Both the position numbers and the translations under genes were made by a program. From Circinella umbellata (taxonomy: Eukaryota; Mucoromycota; Mucoromycetes; Mucorales; Lichtheimiaceae): DNA of 64,000 nt. The stretch covers positions 558,001 through 622,000 of the forward strand of contig JAIWNF010000026.1 in NCBI GenBank assembly GCA_025093555.1, in the 5' to 3' direction. The notes under the pieces were generated by a model. The model was not told the origin of the DNA. It saw only the letters and a list, made by a program, of their open reading frames with translations, and made no database searches. This document shows, in pieces, positions 1-12,667 of this stretch (the first letter of the stretch is position 1; every line of letters begins with the position of its first letter).

Positions 1-1005
1 GGTGCCATATAAATGATTTTTATATTATTTCCTTTACTATCCATCAAAGCACGAAGAATGGCCATTTCAATAACAGCTGTTTTACCAGCACCTGTTGGAG
101 CTATATAGTATTTATCATTATTATGGAGAGAAAAATAAACTAATATTTATATTACTGTTTTTTTTTTACCTGATACCACGAAGCTTGTAGCATCATACAA
201 TGCCTAAATAAATATATAAATACAAGTAAATAATTAATATATTACTATGATAATACGTACATAGATAATAAATAACACTTACATAATCCATACAAGCAGA
301 TTGCATTGGATTAAACATTGAAAATTTAAAAATGGATTTGTATATGGTAGCTTTATAAAGTTTTTTAAAAGGTCAATTTGATATATATTTTACCGTATAT
401 TTAAAAACTTACGAATTTCATGAGTGGATTGAAGAACAATATTTGAACGTATGGGTTCAATGTATATTCCAGTACCTTTATAAATAAATTAGTTTTCTTA
501 AATAGGATTTATATTCTTAACTATATAAATTTACCAGAACGAATAGGTCGATAATGTAATATTGAATGTTGAGATAGGGGTGCTTTTCCTTTTCCTTTGG
601 ATGAAGGTCTTTCTAATCGAGAATGAGGATGACTTCCAGCCATATTGTTCTAATAATCAAATATCTTAATGTTATTTCTTTTTCTTTTCTTTTCCTACGA
701 AGGTTATAAAACATGTACGTATACATTAAAGTAAAAAATAGAAAACATACATCCATAACTTGTAAAGGTGTACGATGTGTAGTAGTACTTGTCCTATTAT
801 TCACTGGATATATAAAAGATTTATTTTCATGCTGTTGTTCTGTTGTATAAAATGGTAATGTTGTATTTCTTGATATATCTGGTTCATTTAATAAAGCTTC
901 TTCTTCATCAAGCCATCGACTGATACGTGAATTTTCATCATATTCCATTATATGATCATTGGATAGAGTATGTTGATCCATATAAATAGAAGAAGATGAC
1001 GCCAT
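1..1005 (-). CDS. HFM1: HFM1/MER3-type meiotic DNA helicase, N-terminal part (truncated by window edge)
   Basis: A meiotic ATP-dependent Ski2-like DNA helicase that promotes crossover formation; it acts in the nucleus. Only the 5' part is in the window. Six exons read in frame on the minus strand: about 751-1005, 535-649, 413-475, 283-350, 170-203 and 1-100. After a variable, Ser-rich N-terminus of about 130 residues comes a segment with FNPMQSACMDYALYDATSF, the Q-like region that precedes Walker A in this family. The Walker A motif APTGAGKTAVIEMAILRAL follows in exon 6. The combination of FNxxQS and APTGxGKT with E-A-I is typical of HFM1/MER3 rather than Brr2 or Ski2. The start is the ATG at 1003-1005, the first Met of the open frame. 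The helicase core, WH and Sec63 domains must lie to the left of the window. Confidence 0.85.
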
Positions 1006-1318
1006 TGGACGTTGTGATCTAAATTAAATCATGCATATATTGTTACACAAGTGTCAGTTTTGGCGGGCAAAGAGGTTTCAGAGTTTAAAGGGAAGAAATA
1101 AAGTTTACATTTGTTTTGTTGTACTTGACCACATTTTCTTTAAAAAAAAAGTGAAAGAAAACGGGAAGAAAAGTAAAAAAAAAAATTCATTCTTTTATTC
1201 TTAGTTTTGCCTGGTAACAATTTAAACTAAACACACACAGATGACAAAAATAATAATAATGATAATAATAGTACAATGAATACATTTCTATGATACAACA
1301 ACAATAATAATAATGCTT

Positions 1319-2703
1319 CTATTTACGACTTAAAGTATCCTTGGCAATTTTGCAACCTCTTTTCACAGATTCAATATCTTTTTTGTTATTTTCACCCAAA
1401 ACTTTGGTAGTTGAATGAACAACCGATTCTTGTAAGAAAAAGAGAATACCTTGTGCCAATGTACGCATATCCACAATCTTATTAAATACATTGACAATAG
1501 ACGAATCAGGTGAATCCTTGAGTTGTATAAAAATATTAATAAATAACATTTGATTCCATAATCGACCTTTTTGTCCCAATGTCATAAAATTAACACTTCT
1601 CAAAAGTGCCAATGATAAACATTCATGTGCTATTAATGCAGCATAAAATTTGGCAATATTGACAATACGACTTGTACGCACAGTGGATCCGTCACTTGTA
1701 TCCATACTTTCAACCATCGTACGTTCTAATCCACCTACTTCTTGTTCACCACATTCACGTAAGAAATCCCATAAACAATATTGGAATGTCACTTTGAAAG
1801 AATGATTATATTCACATAATCTTTTGGCGACAAGCATATAATATGGATTGAATGTTTTTTCCTAAAGAATTGTTGATGGTGTTATATAAAAAAGTTTAAT
1901 ATATACATTTATCTTACATTAAAGACACTCTATTGTATTATTTACTTACGTTACCAGTGCATTTCAATAATACACGTGCAATTTCACGTTGTTGTACTTC
2001 ACTTAAACCAAGTTTCATTAATTTTTCAAATGCATCAAGATAATCCTAATTGAAATGTTATTATTATTATTATTATTTTGTTATTATTGAGTCCAAATGA
2101 AAAGTAGATATTTACCTCTGCACTCATAGTTGTAATAAAGATACTTCGACGAATATCTGTATTCATGCCTTGTTTTCTTGCCAATTTTAATAATGCTGCT
2201 TGCATGGATTGATCCTTTTTCAAATCCTTGGCCATTTTAACGGGTTTCTTATTTTTACTTTCGGTACCCACCAAATTATCTTTCCAAGAAGCACCCACTA
2301 ACCACCATTTACCCTTGGTTTCAATTTGATGAATATCTTCTAAACTGACACGTAAGGGTTCTGCTGTTGCCGTATTACGTTTTTTATCTAAACCATTTAA
2401 AAATCGTTTCATTTTCATGACAAGTTCTTTATCTGCTTGTCCAGAGGATGTAGGTCCATTCTTAATCTTATTATTTTTAATATTGGCAAGTGTTTCCAAC
2501 ATGAATTTGTGACGAGTTCTATAGGGAAAAAAAGATTATTATCAAAATTTAGAGTGAATAATCATTCCCCCCCCCTCCTCCCTCTCAAAAACTTACGAAA
2601 TAGATTTAGGATCACGTTTTGCAGTTTCCTTTTGAATTTCATCAATAATATCTTTTAAAGCAGCTGGATCATCTGTACGTAAAATAGGACCAGCAGCTAA
2701 TAA

Positions 2704-2743
<40 letters not shown>

Positions 2744-4765
2744 TGTGAGTTAGATCGTTTTTTTTAGTAACAGTCTATAATAAGAATAAAAGAGATATTT
2801 TTTTTTTACTTTTAACAACTTTCAATAATAATTCAACACTGTATTCATCAAGTTCACTAATCAAAACACGAATGACATCATATACTAAAACACATGAAAC
2901 GACTTGAAAGTTATATAATTCCAACAAAAGTGTCAACAAATTCTTGGCTTCTCGAGCACCGGGTGTTACTTCATCACTCAAGGTTTCACCTCGTTTTACA
3001 GCTTCTTGACATTTTTTATATTCTTTTTCAAATGTTTCTACTAAACTTTGAACAAAAAAAGCAGCTAAAAGTTGTTTGGATAAAGATTAGTTTTTTTTGT
3101 TCTAATTTAATGTTTTAGGAAAAGTATATGTAAAAAAGGGATACTTACCACAATCAACACCTTTGAGACGATAAATACCACTCACAATAGTAGCATAGGA
3201 TACAACAAATGAATCAAGAAGATTCGATTTTTGAGCAATAGAGTCTAAAATAATACTTGTAATAGTAGATGTCACATCTAATTTTTTTATATAAATAAGA
3301 GTTAGTTTTCTGTGTCATATTCATATAATCTTTAAAATAAATATTCTTTACCATGACGAGGATAATTATCATAACATTCTTCAATTTGTAATAAAATAGC
3401 TTCAATATTGCTTTCACTCAATCTGTTCAATTGACCTTGAAGCAATCGATGTAATCGAATTTGTTGTTCTGATTTGGTAGTAGGTGCTTTTCGTAAATGA
3501 GGTGGAACATATTTTGTAGCTACTGAAGGTTTAGGTGTATCCATAGATTCTTCCTTAGATGCAGGTTTTTGTTTCTCCTAAAAATAGTGCGTTAGTATCC
3601 TCATCTTTTCATTTTCTTTGTAAAATAGGCTTACCTCTTTTGTTTCTTCTTCTTCTGGATCAGTCATGTCTTCGTATTCTTCAGACATGTCTTCATCATC
3701 CTCGGAATCATTTTCGTCAATCATTTCTTCATCCAATAACTCTTCATCATCAGATACATCTTCTTCATTTTCGAGTATATCATCTTCCTCCTCCTCCTCG
3801 TCTTCTTCACTTTCATCGAATCCAGAAAATAAATCATCCATGGCCTATATTTAAAAGTTGATCCCTAATCAATATTCGTTTGGAATCTACTCACATCCAC
3901 ATCCAAAAAAAAAGTTGTTATTACCTTTTCACCTTTTGCTTCCATCTCTTGAAGTTTCTTTTTTTGTCTCTTTTGTCTCAAATATTCTTGATCATCCATT
4001 TCTTCATCATGATCCTCATTGTTCATTTCACCACCGAATCCACCGAGAAGATCTAATAATCCATCATCTTCCAAAGCTTTTTTAAGTCCACTACCACCTT
4101 TCTTTTTATTACCAACACCCAATTTCTTTTCCCAATAAGCGATATCTCGATCATCATCCGCAAAATTATTTTCTTTTGAATTATTGATAAGATTATCCGC
4201 TTCTAAAAGTGAAGCTAATTGTGGATTGGATTTTGATAAACGTTTAAGTTTTGAATTGTCGTCCTCTTCTTTTTGTTTTACTGATTTCTTTGAAGAAGGT
4301 TGTTGTTGTTGTTCTTTTGTAGATTTTTCATCGGAGGATTGATTTTTCTTTCCTTTCGTAACGGTATTTGGTTTATTGGTATTATGATCAGGTTTTTGAC
4401 GTTTGGCTGGTTGTGTCATACCCGTTTGATGCGCTGCTTTACGTTTTCCTTTATCTAATCGTTTTTGTTTACGTAATTCTTTACGATTAGCCACCTTATT
4501 CACAAATTTATTTGAAAACTTGCGATCGTCGACTTCTATTTTTTTTTTTTAATAAAAAAATGAGAATGAGTTTTGGATTTGGTTATTATATATTTTACAT
4601 GTCAAAAATCTAAAAAATAAAAAAATATTTGCCTTGATCTTCTAATTCTTCTTGAATCTTTTGTGGAAGTCTAGATCCAATACTAGGATCATGTCTATTT
4701 TTTCTATCATTAAAACCTCCTCGAGATCCACCTCGACCTCCTCTTCTAGTATGTTGACGATCCAT
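1319..4765 (-). CDS. SGD1: SGD1/NOM1-type nucleolar MIF4G/MA3 protein
   Basis: A nucleolar scaffold for 40S subunit (18S rRNA) maturation. Ten exons on the minus strand, borders within a base or two: 4633-4765, 3925-4535, 3635-3844, 3352-3577, 3150-3277, 2810-3064, 2597-2696, 2117-2518, 1950-2045 and 1319-1861, for about 900 residues. The start is the ATG at 4763-4765 and begins an RG-rich N-terminus. A Lys/Arg-rich nucleolar-type region and a long Asp/Glu run follow. Then come YVPPHLRK and the MIF4G domain (LNRLSESNIEAILLQIEECY), which are diagnostic for NOM1/SGD1. The C-terminal half has the MA3 region, including LRVSLEDIHQIETKGKWWLVG. Intron 1 has a GC rather than GT donor (4631-4632), supported by frame continuity. 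A TAA/ATT microsatellite lies in the intron between exons 6 and 7. Confidence 0.95.
2699..2743. repeat. TAA/ATT trinucleotide microsatellite in an SGD1 intron
   Basis: An uninterrupted run of ATA/TAA triplets inside the SGD1 intron between the exons at 2597-2696 and 2810-3064. It is non-coding and likely length-variable. Confidence 0.9.
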
Positions 4766-4892
4766 TATTTTTTAAGTGTTTTAATACAGATCAAAAAAAT
4801 AAAAAAAAAAATAAAGGGCTTTTTTTTTAATAGCCCGTCTTTCCAAAAGAAGTAAAAAAGGAGGCATAAAATTTTTTTTTTATTTCCTAAAA

Positions 4893-5718
4893 TTAATGCA
4901 ATTGAGAATTCTTTGCTGCTACATGGTAACGATATCCTGGAGAAGTAGGTGTTCTTATGTTACTATCATTTATAGGATATGGATTATCCACGGGTGATAA
5001 GGCACCTGTCCAATTAACAGGTGGAAAATAAGGGAATCGTGTTTCTATGCCACCATCACCAGAAGCATCCATAGGTAATCCTCCAGGTAATGAAGCATAT
5101 CGAAATGATTCTGCAAATTGACGACTTTGTTGATCATAATCTGGTACACGTGATACTATATCTTGAAAAGAAGGTAATGTAGGACTCGTATTATTATTAT
5201 TACTATTACTGTCCATGTGAGAAGGGATCGGATGAGGGTGAGGCCTTTTTAAAAGTTTTGGTACATGTCTTGGTGAAGATGAAATCATCATAAGATTACG
5301 AGCTGCTCTTTCTTCTTCTTCTCTTTCACTTTTACGACTACGACGACCTCGACGTTGTTGTTGTGTTTGTGGTGGAGAAGGTGGAAACTCATCATTATTG
5401 GAGGATGGGAATGATATACGATAATTAGTATTCATACTATTCATACTAAAAATATCATTATTATCATAATGGATAGGTTCTAAATAAGATAATTGACGTT
5501 CTACTTGATTTTCCATTTGTTCTAAACTTTGATCGGTCATTCCGTTTTGTACTTTAAATCTTGCATATTGAAGTCTTGCTTTTAATTTCTTCGCCAACTA
5601 AAAAGAATAATCATAAATATAATTGGATCGTCATCTACGTATAATAATCTTACGTATTACTAATTACCTGACTAATATCTTTGGCAGGAGTTTGTTTTTT
5701 ATTACCTTTTCTTTTCAT
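4893..5718 (-). CDS. Whi5/Nrm1-like G1/S transcriptional corepressor
   Basis: Probable inhibitor of SBF/MBF-type G1/S transcription factors. Two exons, 5668-5718 and 4893-5597, join in frame (756 nt, 251 residues). The intron sits inside the key motif: residues about 14-40 read ISQLAKKLKARLQYARFK followed by VQNG. This matches the short GTB (G1/S transcription factor binding) helix of Whi5/Nrm1 family proteins, normally the only conserved part of those proteins. The remainder is Ser/Pro/Asn-rich and has several SP/TP sites (for example SSPRH, LSPVD and TSPG) that could be CDK targets, as expected for Whi5-like repressors. The start is the ATG at 5716-5718, which puts the motif near the N-terminus. 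Identification rests on one motif, so another small DNA-binding-factor partner is possible. Confidence 0.6.
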
Positions 5719-7587
5719 TTTCTTTTCACTATTTTATATAAGAAAGATCAAAAAAGAAAAGGGAAAAGAGAATAACATAAAAAAAAAATTCCCTACATCG
5801 GTGAGACTTTCTTCCCTCACCACCCCCCAGAAATACACATTATATGTAAGTACATTTTTGGTTTCAGATCTATGAAATTAATCCAACCGATATATATATT
5901 GAAATGGTTCTTTCTTGTGTCCATTATTTATAAAGTGAATACCGGTCTTATTCAAGTAAAGAAAACGGTATAATATGAAATAATCATATAGAAATTATGG
6001 AATAAGGAAACCACGCACAGAGTTCCTTATTATTCTGATTAATTTGTTTCAAGACGCGCTTAGAAGAATCATGCTTACCCCATATATAACGTAAGACATT
6101 TATTATTTGATCACGGATAGAATAATTTTTATCTTTTTTCTTTTTCTCTCTCCTAGACATATCTTTCTTGAATTTCGAACCTTTTTTTTTGTAATTAATT
6201 CTCTACAACGGACGAGTCTTTTCTCTCCAATACAATAAAATCTACAGAAAAAAAATTCTAATGGACCAAAAGGATTATTTAACGGGGCTTCATGATTGCG
6301 TGTGGAAATGAAGATTTTACTACTGTTAGTGATTCCAAGAACGTTGTCGACAACCAAATTATTATCAAGAAATGAATAATCTCCCTTTCGCTTCGCTACT
6401 ACGGCCAGATCCTAATTGGAAACAATTTATTATCCTAAAATCAATTTTAAGAAAGGAGAAGCGAGAAAGAAAACGACGCGTGTTGGATTCATTAGATATG
6501 GTAAGCAATTTGTTAATTCGGGACGGAGGCAGGGAAGTACAGAAAATTTGAGAATAATAACAATATTAAATTACACAAATACCAACTTTAATACTCGGTA
6601 TTATATTCTAAACATTCTTATCAGAAAAACTTGTACAGTTAATAAATAGATCAGGTTCCCAATATATTATGAATGCTATTCGTTTTTACGTATCACTAAC
6701 CAATGTGGACAGACATCATGCTACTTCTAATCAATACTTGTCCCATAGAAGTTTACAGTGCTTTCTATTCTTGGCTACACAGTAATGTAGTAGTACTTCA
6801 CAGTTTTTGTAATCTCACAATTTGTAAACTGCGTAGGTTCTGCAGCTTTGAAGAAAACATGACATAGCACTTAATAAATCTGTATATTTCAAATTTTCAA
6901 CACATATGTTATATATATATATTGATCAAATAAGGGAAATTGTACTGTATTACAAACAAAATGCTTATTTACGTATGTCGTTGTATCTCATCGGGTTATT
7001 ACCATACGTATCTATTTATAAATACCAAAGATGCTGTTGCCACGACTTTTGTTTTCAAGGAAAAAATCTTCAAACTGAACAAAATTTTAATAAAAATTAA
7101 AGAATCCAATAAGTTACGTACTGTGCTATTATCCTAGGTATATAAATTGTTGTACGTAATCTATATTTTTATTATTCGTGTATATTTCAAGAGAGATATT
7201 TCTATCACCTACTATATAGTTCTCGTATACCTATTTTGATTTTAAATAAAAAGACCACGACAACATTAGATATTTTTTTTTGCTAATTTAGGTAGACTGG
7301 CATAAAACAAAGACTTTTGTATTTTGTTGTGTAACGTATAAATGCTTGTTTCAAAAAACAATGCGCCAAAAATGGCTATTGCATACATCACACCCTTTTA
7401 ATACTTCTGCTTTCATCAGCGTTTATATTTTTACTTTTCTTTTTTTTTCCATATTCTTTCTTCATTATTATTATCATCAGTATAGAAGCTGCAGGTGGTC
7501 GCGTGCTCTATAAAATATTTTTGACAATCTATTACTAGGAGTATTTCTATTTTATTATACAATACATATATCAACAACAACAACAAA
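5719..7587. other. Divergent intergenic region between Whi5-like and NIPA genes
   Basis: About 1.9 kb with no coding region I can support, only short open frames without family features. A short perfect inverted repeat (AATAAGGAA ... TTCCTTATT) sits at about 6001-6034. The region must hold the promoters of both flanking, divergently transcribed genes. Several TACGTA palindromes occur (for example near 7110 and 7155). Confidence 0.6.
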
Positions 7588-7791
7588 ATGAGTGATTCAG
7601 TCTCCACCGACGACTCCCTTGTAGACGCTTCAATGAACAGCGGATTATATAAAGGTGTTGGTGTGTCTTTAGCAGTTGCGAGTGGTACTATTATCAAACC
7701 TTTTTTTTTCAATTATATGTCAAAAACAAAAACTGTAGATAGTGAAACACAATAGTTGGTTATTGAAAAAAGTAAAACTAACAAAGCCTGA

Positions 7792-7839
<48 letters not shown>

Positions 7840-10100
7840 TTTATTATTACGTATTATTATTATTTAGGCATATTTATTGGCGCCAGTTTTGTTTTCAAGA
7901 AAAAAGGATTAGTACAATCAGTAGAGCGTTCAGGTATAATCATTGTTTAAAATAATTATAATATATCTTTATTACTTTGATCAAAAGTTCGTGTTCTTAT
8001 TAGTATACAATAATCTACATACAATTCATAATAGGTGGAACTGCTGGTGATGGTTATGCCTATTTAACATCTGCAATGTGGTGGACAGGAATGATTCTAA
8101 GTATGTAAAATCGATATTTTTCTAACAAGCTTATTTTTATAGTCTATCTTTTTTTTTTACTCATCAAATTATGCCATTTTATATCTTTACTATGCGATTT
8201 TTTTTTAAAAAAAAATAGTGATTATCGGGGAACTTTGTAATTTTATTGCATATGCATTTACACAAGCAATTTTAGTTACTCCACTGGGTGCACTGAGTGT
8301 TGTTGTCAGGTATGATATACTTATAATGAACAGGGAAAAAATGAAGCAAAAAGAGGTTAATAGAGTAAATTTTATAAACTACTATCACTTCTACGTAGTG
8401 CCATATTATCATCTATTTTCCTCAAAGAGAGACTTTCATTGACAGGAAAAATCGGATGCTTTATATGTATTGTTGGATCCATAATAATTGTTTTACATGC
8501 ACCAGAAGAAGCCGCGGATGATACATCTATCGAAACGTTCAAAAATCTTGTCCTCTCCGTAGGTAATGTTATAGAACAGTTTATACACCTCAACTATTTT
8601 TGTGCTGCTATTGATCAGAATCAACCGATTGATGTTCATTTTTTATTGATTCTCTTTGGTTTATTTTAAATGGATTGATTCGTGTAGGTTTCTTGGTTTA
8701 TGCAAGTCTTTCCCTCTTAGTCGCTCTGGGACTTATATTATTCGCTGCGCCACGATGGGGCAAGAAGAACATGTTGGTATATATTACCATTTGTTCTGTT
8801 ATTGGCGCAATATCGGTTGTTTTCACTCAAGGATTGGGTATGGCTATTGTCCATTCGATTACTGTTTCTAACCAGTTCAACAACTACTTTATCTATATTG
8901 TGCTACTTATCGTAATTGTCACACTCATTGTGGAAATTGTTTATCTCAACAAGGCATTGAATTTATTCAACACAGCATTAGTCACTCCGACGTACTATGT
9001 TCTTTTTACAACACTTACCATTGTCAGTTCCATTGTTTTATTTCGTGGATTTGATGCAACACCTCTGGAAATAGTTACTGTTGTTCAAGGATTCTTTTGC
9101 ATATGTGCCGGCGTCGCTTTACTTCAACTTAGTCAGCGTAAGCAAAACCGTGAACCAGACGAAGAAGAAAACAATGTAACTCAACATTTAGACGAAAGTG
9201 AGAAACTGATTAAATCATTGGCAAGAGGTTCAATAAAACAAACAATGACACCAAATAGGAAGACAGAAGTCGATTTGGAACCTGGTCCAGCAGAATTATT
9301 TCCTTTTGCAGGAATAACACGTTTTGCAAGTACAACGCGAAGACAGCCAAAACCATTTCTTTCATCTATAAAATCTAGAAGTAAAGTTGTACCGGAACAT
9401 TCACATCAGTACCAAGAAAAAAAACGGGCCACAACAATTACAGGGACCATGCCTTCAAACGAGTTACCAATTGTGGTAATTGATGAAGGTAACACCAATA
9501 ACAATAATACTTTTTCGCCTGATTCAATAGTGAACAATACTATTGGTGTCGGTAACACAAGTCCTGGTGAAGATGGCTACACTCGTGAAACACGATGGAA
9601 GGATCGTATTCCTCGACCCCCAGCAGCAAGACGAGAGCCCGTTGTGGATCATCGGCATAGAAAAATTGAAGCAGCTGCTAAGCAAAGTAAGAATTCATGT
9701 ATCCAAAATCTTATAGATCCAAATAAATTCAAGCCTTTGTACTATCCGTAACAATTTATTCTAACATCTTCTTTTCTTTATTATATCTCATAATGCTAAT
9801 AAAGTATCCATCAATGTCCGGGATCCTGTTATACCTACATATTCAAGCATCAACAGTACTAGTACCACAAGAACAACAACATCTAGAAATCAGCAAAGAC
9901 CCGGATCAAATAACTCATCGTTTTCGAATAGACCAATTCGAAACAAATTTCTACAAGGTGTTCCGTTTCGTTCAAGGTCTCGTCGAGCTCAAGAAAGTCT
10001 CAACCGATTTAAAGCTTACAATCTTGGATTACATGAATCAGCCTCTGAAGATCACAAAGATTTAGTTGCTCCATCGACCGAAAATTCATCTTTGTACTAG
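7588..10100 (+). CDS. NIPA-type magnesium transporter
   Basis: Membrane Mg2+ transporter of the NIPA (DMT superfamily) type. Seven exons: 7588-7684, 7868-7933, 8035-8100, 8219-8309, 8399-8562, 8688-9686 and 9805-10100. They sum to 1,779 nt (592 residues). Family signatures appear in order: [14 protein letters not shown], then [62 protein letters not shown], and [15 protein letters not shown]. About nine hydrophobic helices end near residue 320. The C-terminal 250 residues are a hydrophilic, Arg/Ser-rich cytosolic tail that differs from the conserved core. If the last intron is retained, translation stops at 9749-9751. I prefer the spliced form because the downstream exon continues a similar basic, Ser-rich tail in frame. 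It is one of only two plus-strand genes recognised in the window. Confidence 0.92.
7793..7831. repeat. (TA)n microsatellite in NIPA intron 1
   Basis: Roughly 19 TA units in the first intron of the NIPA gene. Confidence 0.9.
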
Positions 10101-10355
10101 TTTTGTATGTATCATAAACACTCTTTTATAATTTACTTGCTTATTATCCCAATAAAATATATCCAGCCATAATACACATGTTATAGAAAACAAAATATGG
10201 TACACTATAAAAATCAAAAATTACCGGTATAGATGTGCAATAATTTATGAAGACATTTATAATTTTTTTCGGGGGGGGGGGGAGGGAGGTGAAGGGGTAT
10301 AAGATAGTGGGAATAATTTATAATATTATCGCTACTGGAGAAAATACATATTGGA

Positions 10356-12452
10356 TCATGGAATAATGCACCCGCCATTAAATGTAAATTTAGCAACAGA
10401 ATGACATTCAACAGCGATTCTTCCATGTTTCATACTTTCTTGCCAATAATCTTTTTTTGCTAAACTTGGTGGCTGTTCCGAATAATGACTATGCTGTCGC
10501 CGTTCTTCTGCACTTCCATTCATTGCTTCTTCCGTCTTCAATGCTTCATACTGTAGGAATTCATAGATTTGTTTGTCCCGTAATCTTCGATCATGATGAT
10601 CTTGGCTGATATACCAACGCGTTGACTTATTCCCATAGCGTCGTCCATCCCGTTTTGCCCATGTTGATTTATTCGTTTGTGACAGTGAGCAGATATTTGC
10701 ATATCCAACTCTTGATGTTTCTAATTCCAAGTATATTTCTGCCAGGTTAATTTCGTCAAATACATGATTCGGCATTTTTATGGTGACAGTTGTTGCTATA
10801 CTTTCCTCTTGTTGTTGCTGAACACTACATACGACGGAAATTTGAGAAAGCTGTGTACATTGATGTGACAATGACGTGAATAGTTCCGGTGTAAAATGAA
10901 CTCTGTTAAGATGAAACGATTTTAATTTATATTCTGCCATGGTTGACAATCCTGCTGTTGTTGAATCATTATTAGGTTGGGAATGATTATCTTGCTGGCT
11001 GCCAAACGTAACATGGGCGTTATTAATTTCTAACCTTTCCAACTGTAATAACTTGTTTAAAAGTTTACCGACATCAATTGGACTACGTAAACGACGACCG
11101 AATGCTAAAGCGGATATCTTCAAATCTTTTAATAATGGACAGGACCGCGTAATAGATGAAATATGGATTGAAACGTGTGATAGCTTCCAATATGCTGTGT
11201 GCAGATGTAACATAACTAGAGAGTTACCAATCGTTTGAAGCATCATGTCATATGTTTCTTTACTATATCGAAGATAATATGCATTACCACCTGGAATCAA
11301 TAGTTCTTGTATACGCCCCATTTCCAAGACCTTCAATCGAGTTCCAACATCTTCTAGAGTTTCAAAAAATGTTTGGTTTGGTGCCAATAGTGCATCGATA
11401 CCACGTAATCGTAATTCCTCAAGTTTTCGACATCGAAGTGCCAGATTTACGAACGTGTGTATTCGTTGTTCAGTTGTAACAGTAACAATACGAGGGAATG
11501 GTTGTTGCGGTGCAAATGTATTAATCGTAATAAAGTTGACATCGAGTGACGTTATGTTGGGAAACAACTCTGTAATCGATCGTATGCATGAATATTGTGA
11601 GTTTATAGATGCTTTGGCAAATGAGATCTTTAGAGTTTGTAATGGATTATGGATAGAAGATATAGATGAATTATTTATAGATAAAGTTGGTGGTAGTGTA
11701 TCATCTGGTCCATTTGTCGCTCTATTTGTTGTCGTTGGTTCTTCAGATAATTCAAACCGCATCACTATCTTGCAAAGAATTTTAAACACTTCCAGCTGTG
11801 GACAAAATGTTGCAATAGAACGGAAATGATGTGGGTGAATAGGTAAAAGTGTGGACATAACACTATCGACTGCATTATTGTTGTCGTTATGTTGGTAATG
11901 GTAATTGTCTATTACTGGCAATAGTACAAGTTCTTTTAAATGAGGTGTGTTTGCAAAAATGGTGAACGTCGTTGGTTGGGATAATACAATATGGAGTGTA
12001 GTCAATCTTGACCCATAAGTAGGAAGAAGTGTTAGTGCGATATGCTGATTCAAAGGTGGCAACTGTCGAATACTATGTAGCCAACTACTGCTGCTTTTTA
12101 ATAACTGATGACCTCGTGGGATATATTTCCATATGCGTTGATGAAAATAGAGTAGTTCAATCAAAGGACAAAGTAAACCAAGCTGTTCGATTTCTACCCA
12201 AGTCAGCCCGACGTTATCCAACAGAACTAACTTTTTGACGTGTTGGCCGTATGGAATGCCGTCATTGTCAAGTTGTTGTATAGATCGAAAGAACCGTCGA
12301 AATCTTTTCCTGGAATTAATCTTGACTGTATGATAAAGATATTTACGCATGGGATTTAACCAGTTTGTACATACACGAGAACTGGTGGCGACATCGGGAG
12401 TAGATAGATTTGCAGCAATCAACTCCAAGATTTCAAAAGGGGCATCAGCCAT
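10356..12452 (-). CDS. F-box / leucine-rich-repeat protein
   Basis: Single-exon gene of 698 residues. The N-terminus, MADAPFEILELIAANLSTPD followed by VATSSRVCTNWLNPMRKYLY, is a standard F-box (about residues 5-45), which would bind Skp1 in an SCF ubiquitin ligase. The middle shows irregular leucine-rich segments such as LKVLEMGRIQELLI, CRKLEELRLRGIDALL and CPLLKDLKISALAFG, likely the substrate-binding LRR region. The last 130 residues are charged and unrecognised. It is convergent with the NIPA gene, whose stop is 255 bp away. Large variable families of such proteins are common in Mucoromycota, and the substrate cannot be inferred. A G-rich tract (10270-10285) lies in the short gap after the stop. 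Confidence 0.88.
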   Translation of the reverse strand: MADAPFEILELIAANLSTPDVATSSRVCTNWLNPMRKYLYHTVKINSRKRFRRFFRSIQQLDNDGIPYGQHVKKLVLLDNVGLTWVEIEQLGLLCPLIELLYFHQRIWKYIPRGHQLLKSSSSWLHSIRQLPPLNQHIALTLLPTYGSRLTTLHIVLSQPTTFTIFANTPHLKELVLLPVIDNYHYQHNDNNNAVDSVMSTLLPIHPHHFRSIATFCPQLEVFKILCKIVMRFELSEEPTTTNRATNGPDDTLPPTLSINNSSISSIHNPLQTLKISFAKASINSQYSCIRSITELFPNITSLDVNFITINTFAPQQPFPRIVTVTTEQRIHTFVNLALRCRKLEELRLRGIDALLAPNQTFFETLEDVGTRLKVLEMGRIQELLIPGGNAYYLRYSKETYDMMLQTIGNSLVMLHLHTAYWKLSHVSIHISSITRSCPLLKDLKISALAFGRRLRSPIDVGKLLNKLLQLERLEINNAHVTFGSQQDNHSQPNNDSTTAGLSTMAEYKLKSFHLNRVHFTPELFTSLSHQCTQLSQISVVCSVQQQQEESIATTVTIKMPNHVFDEINLAEIYLELETSRVGYANICSLSQTNKSTWAKRDGRRYGNKSTRWYISQDHHDRRLRDKQIYEFLQYEALKTEEAMNGSAEERRQHSHYSEQPPSLAKKDYWQESMKHGRIAVECHSVAKFTFNGGCIIP

Positions 12453-12667
12453 TTTATTTTACAAAATATAGAAAAAAAAGTTAAAAAAGCAAAAAGCAAA
12501 AAGCAAAGAAAAAAAGGGAAAGGATGGTGCTGTGTTACCAAGATTTATTGTTAATGCCTTTTAATCAGATAAATGATAATAATAGTTGGTGTATAGAAAG
12601 CAGTAGGACGGTATCATAATAATAATAATAAAGAGTGGGAATTAGTGACAAGTTACTTATATTGGTT

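Noticed and set aside
6170..6190. tRNA B-box-like TTCGAA sequences (also near 19110 and 59330)
   Set aside because: No acceptor/anticodon arm complementarity around them. No tRNA gene could be folded by eye anywhere in the window.
7431..7712. Minus-strand open frame over the NIPA first exon
   Set aside because: It runs antisense to the NIPA start exon and its UTR and lacks any family feature.
9749..9751. Stop codon here as the end of the NIPA protein
   Set aside because: A GTAAGA donor just upstream and an AAAG acceptor at 9801-9804 join in frame to a further 98 codons of similar basic, Ser-rich tail. Kept as an alternative isoform only.
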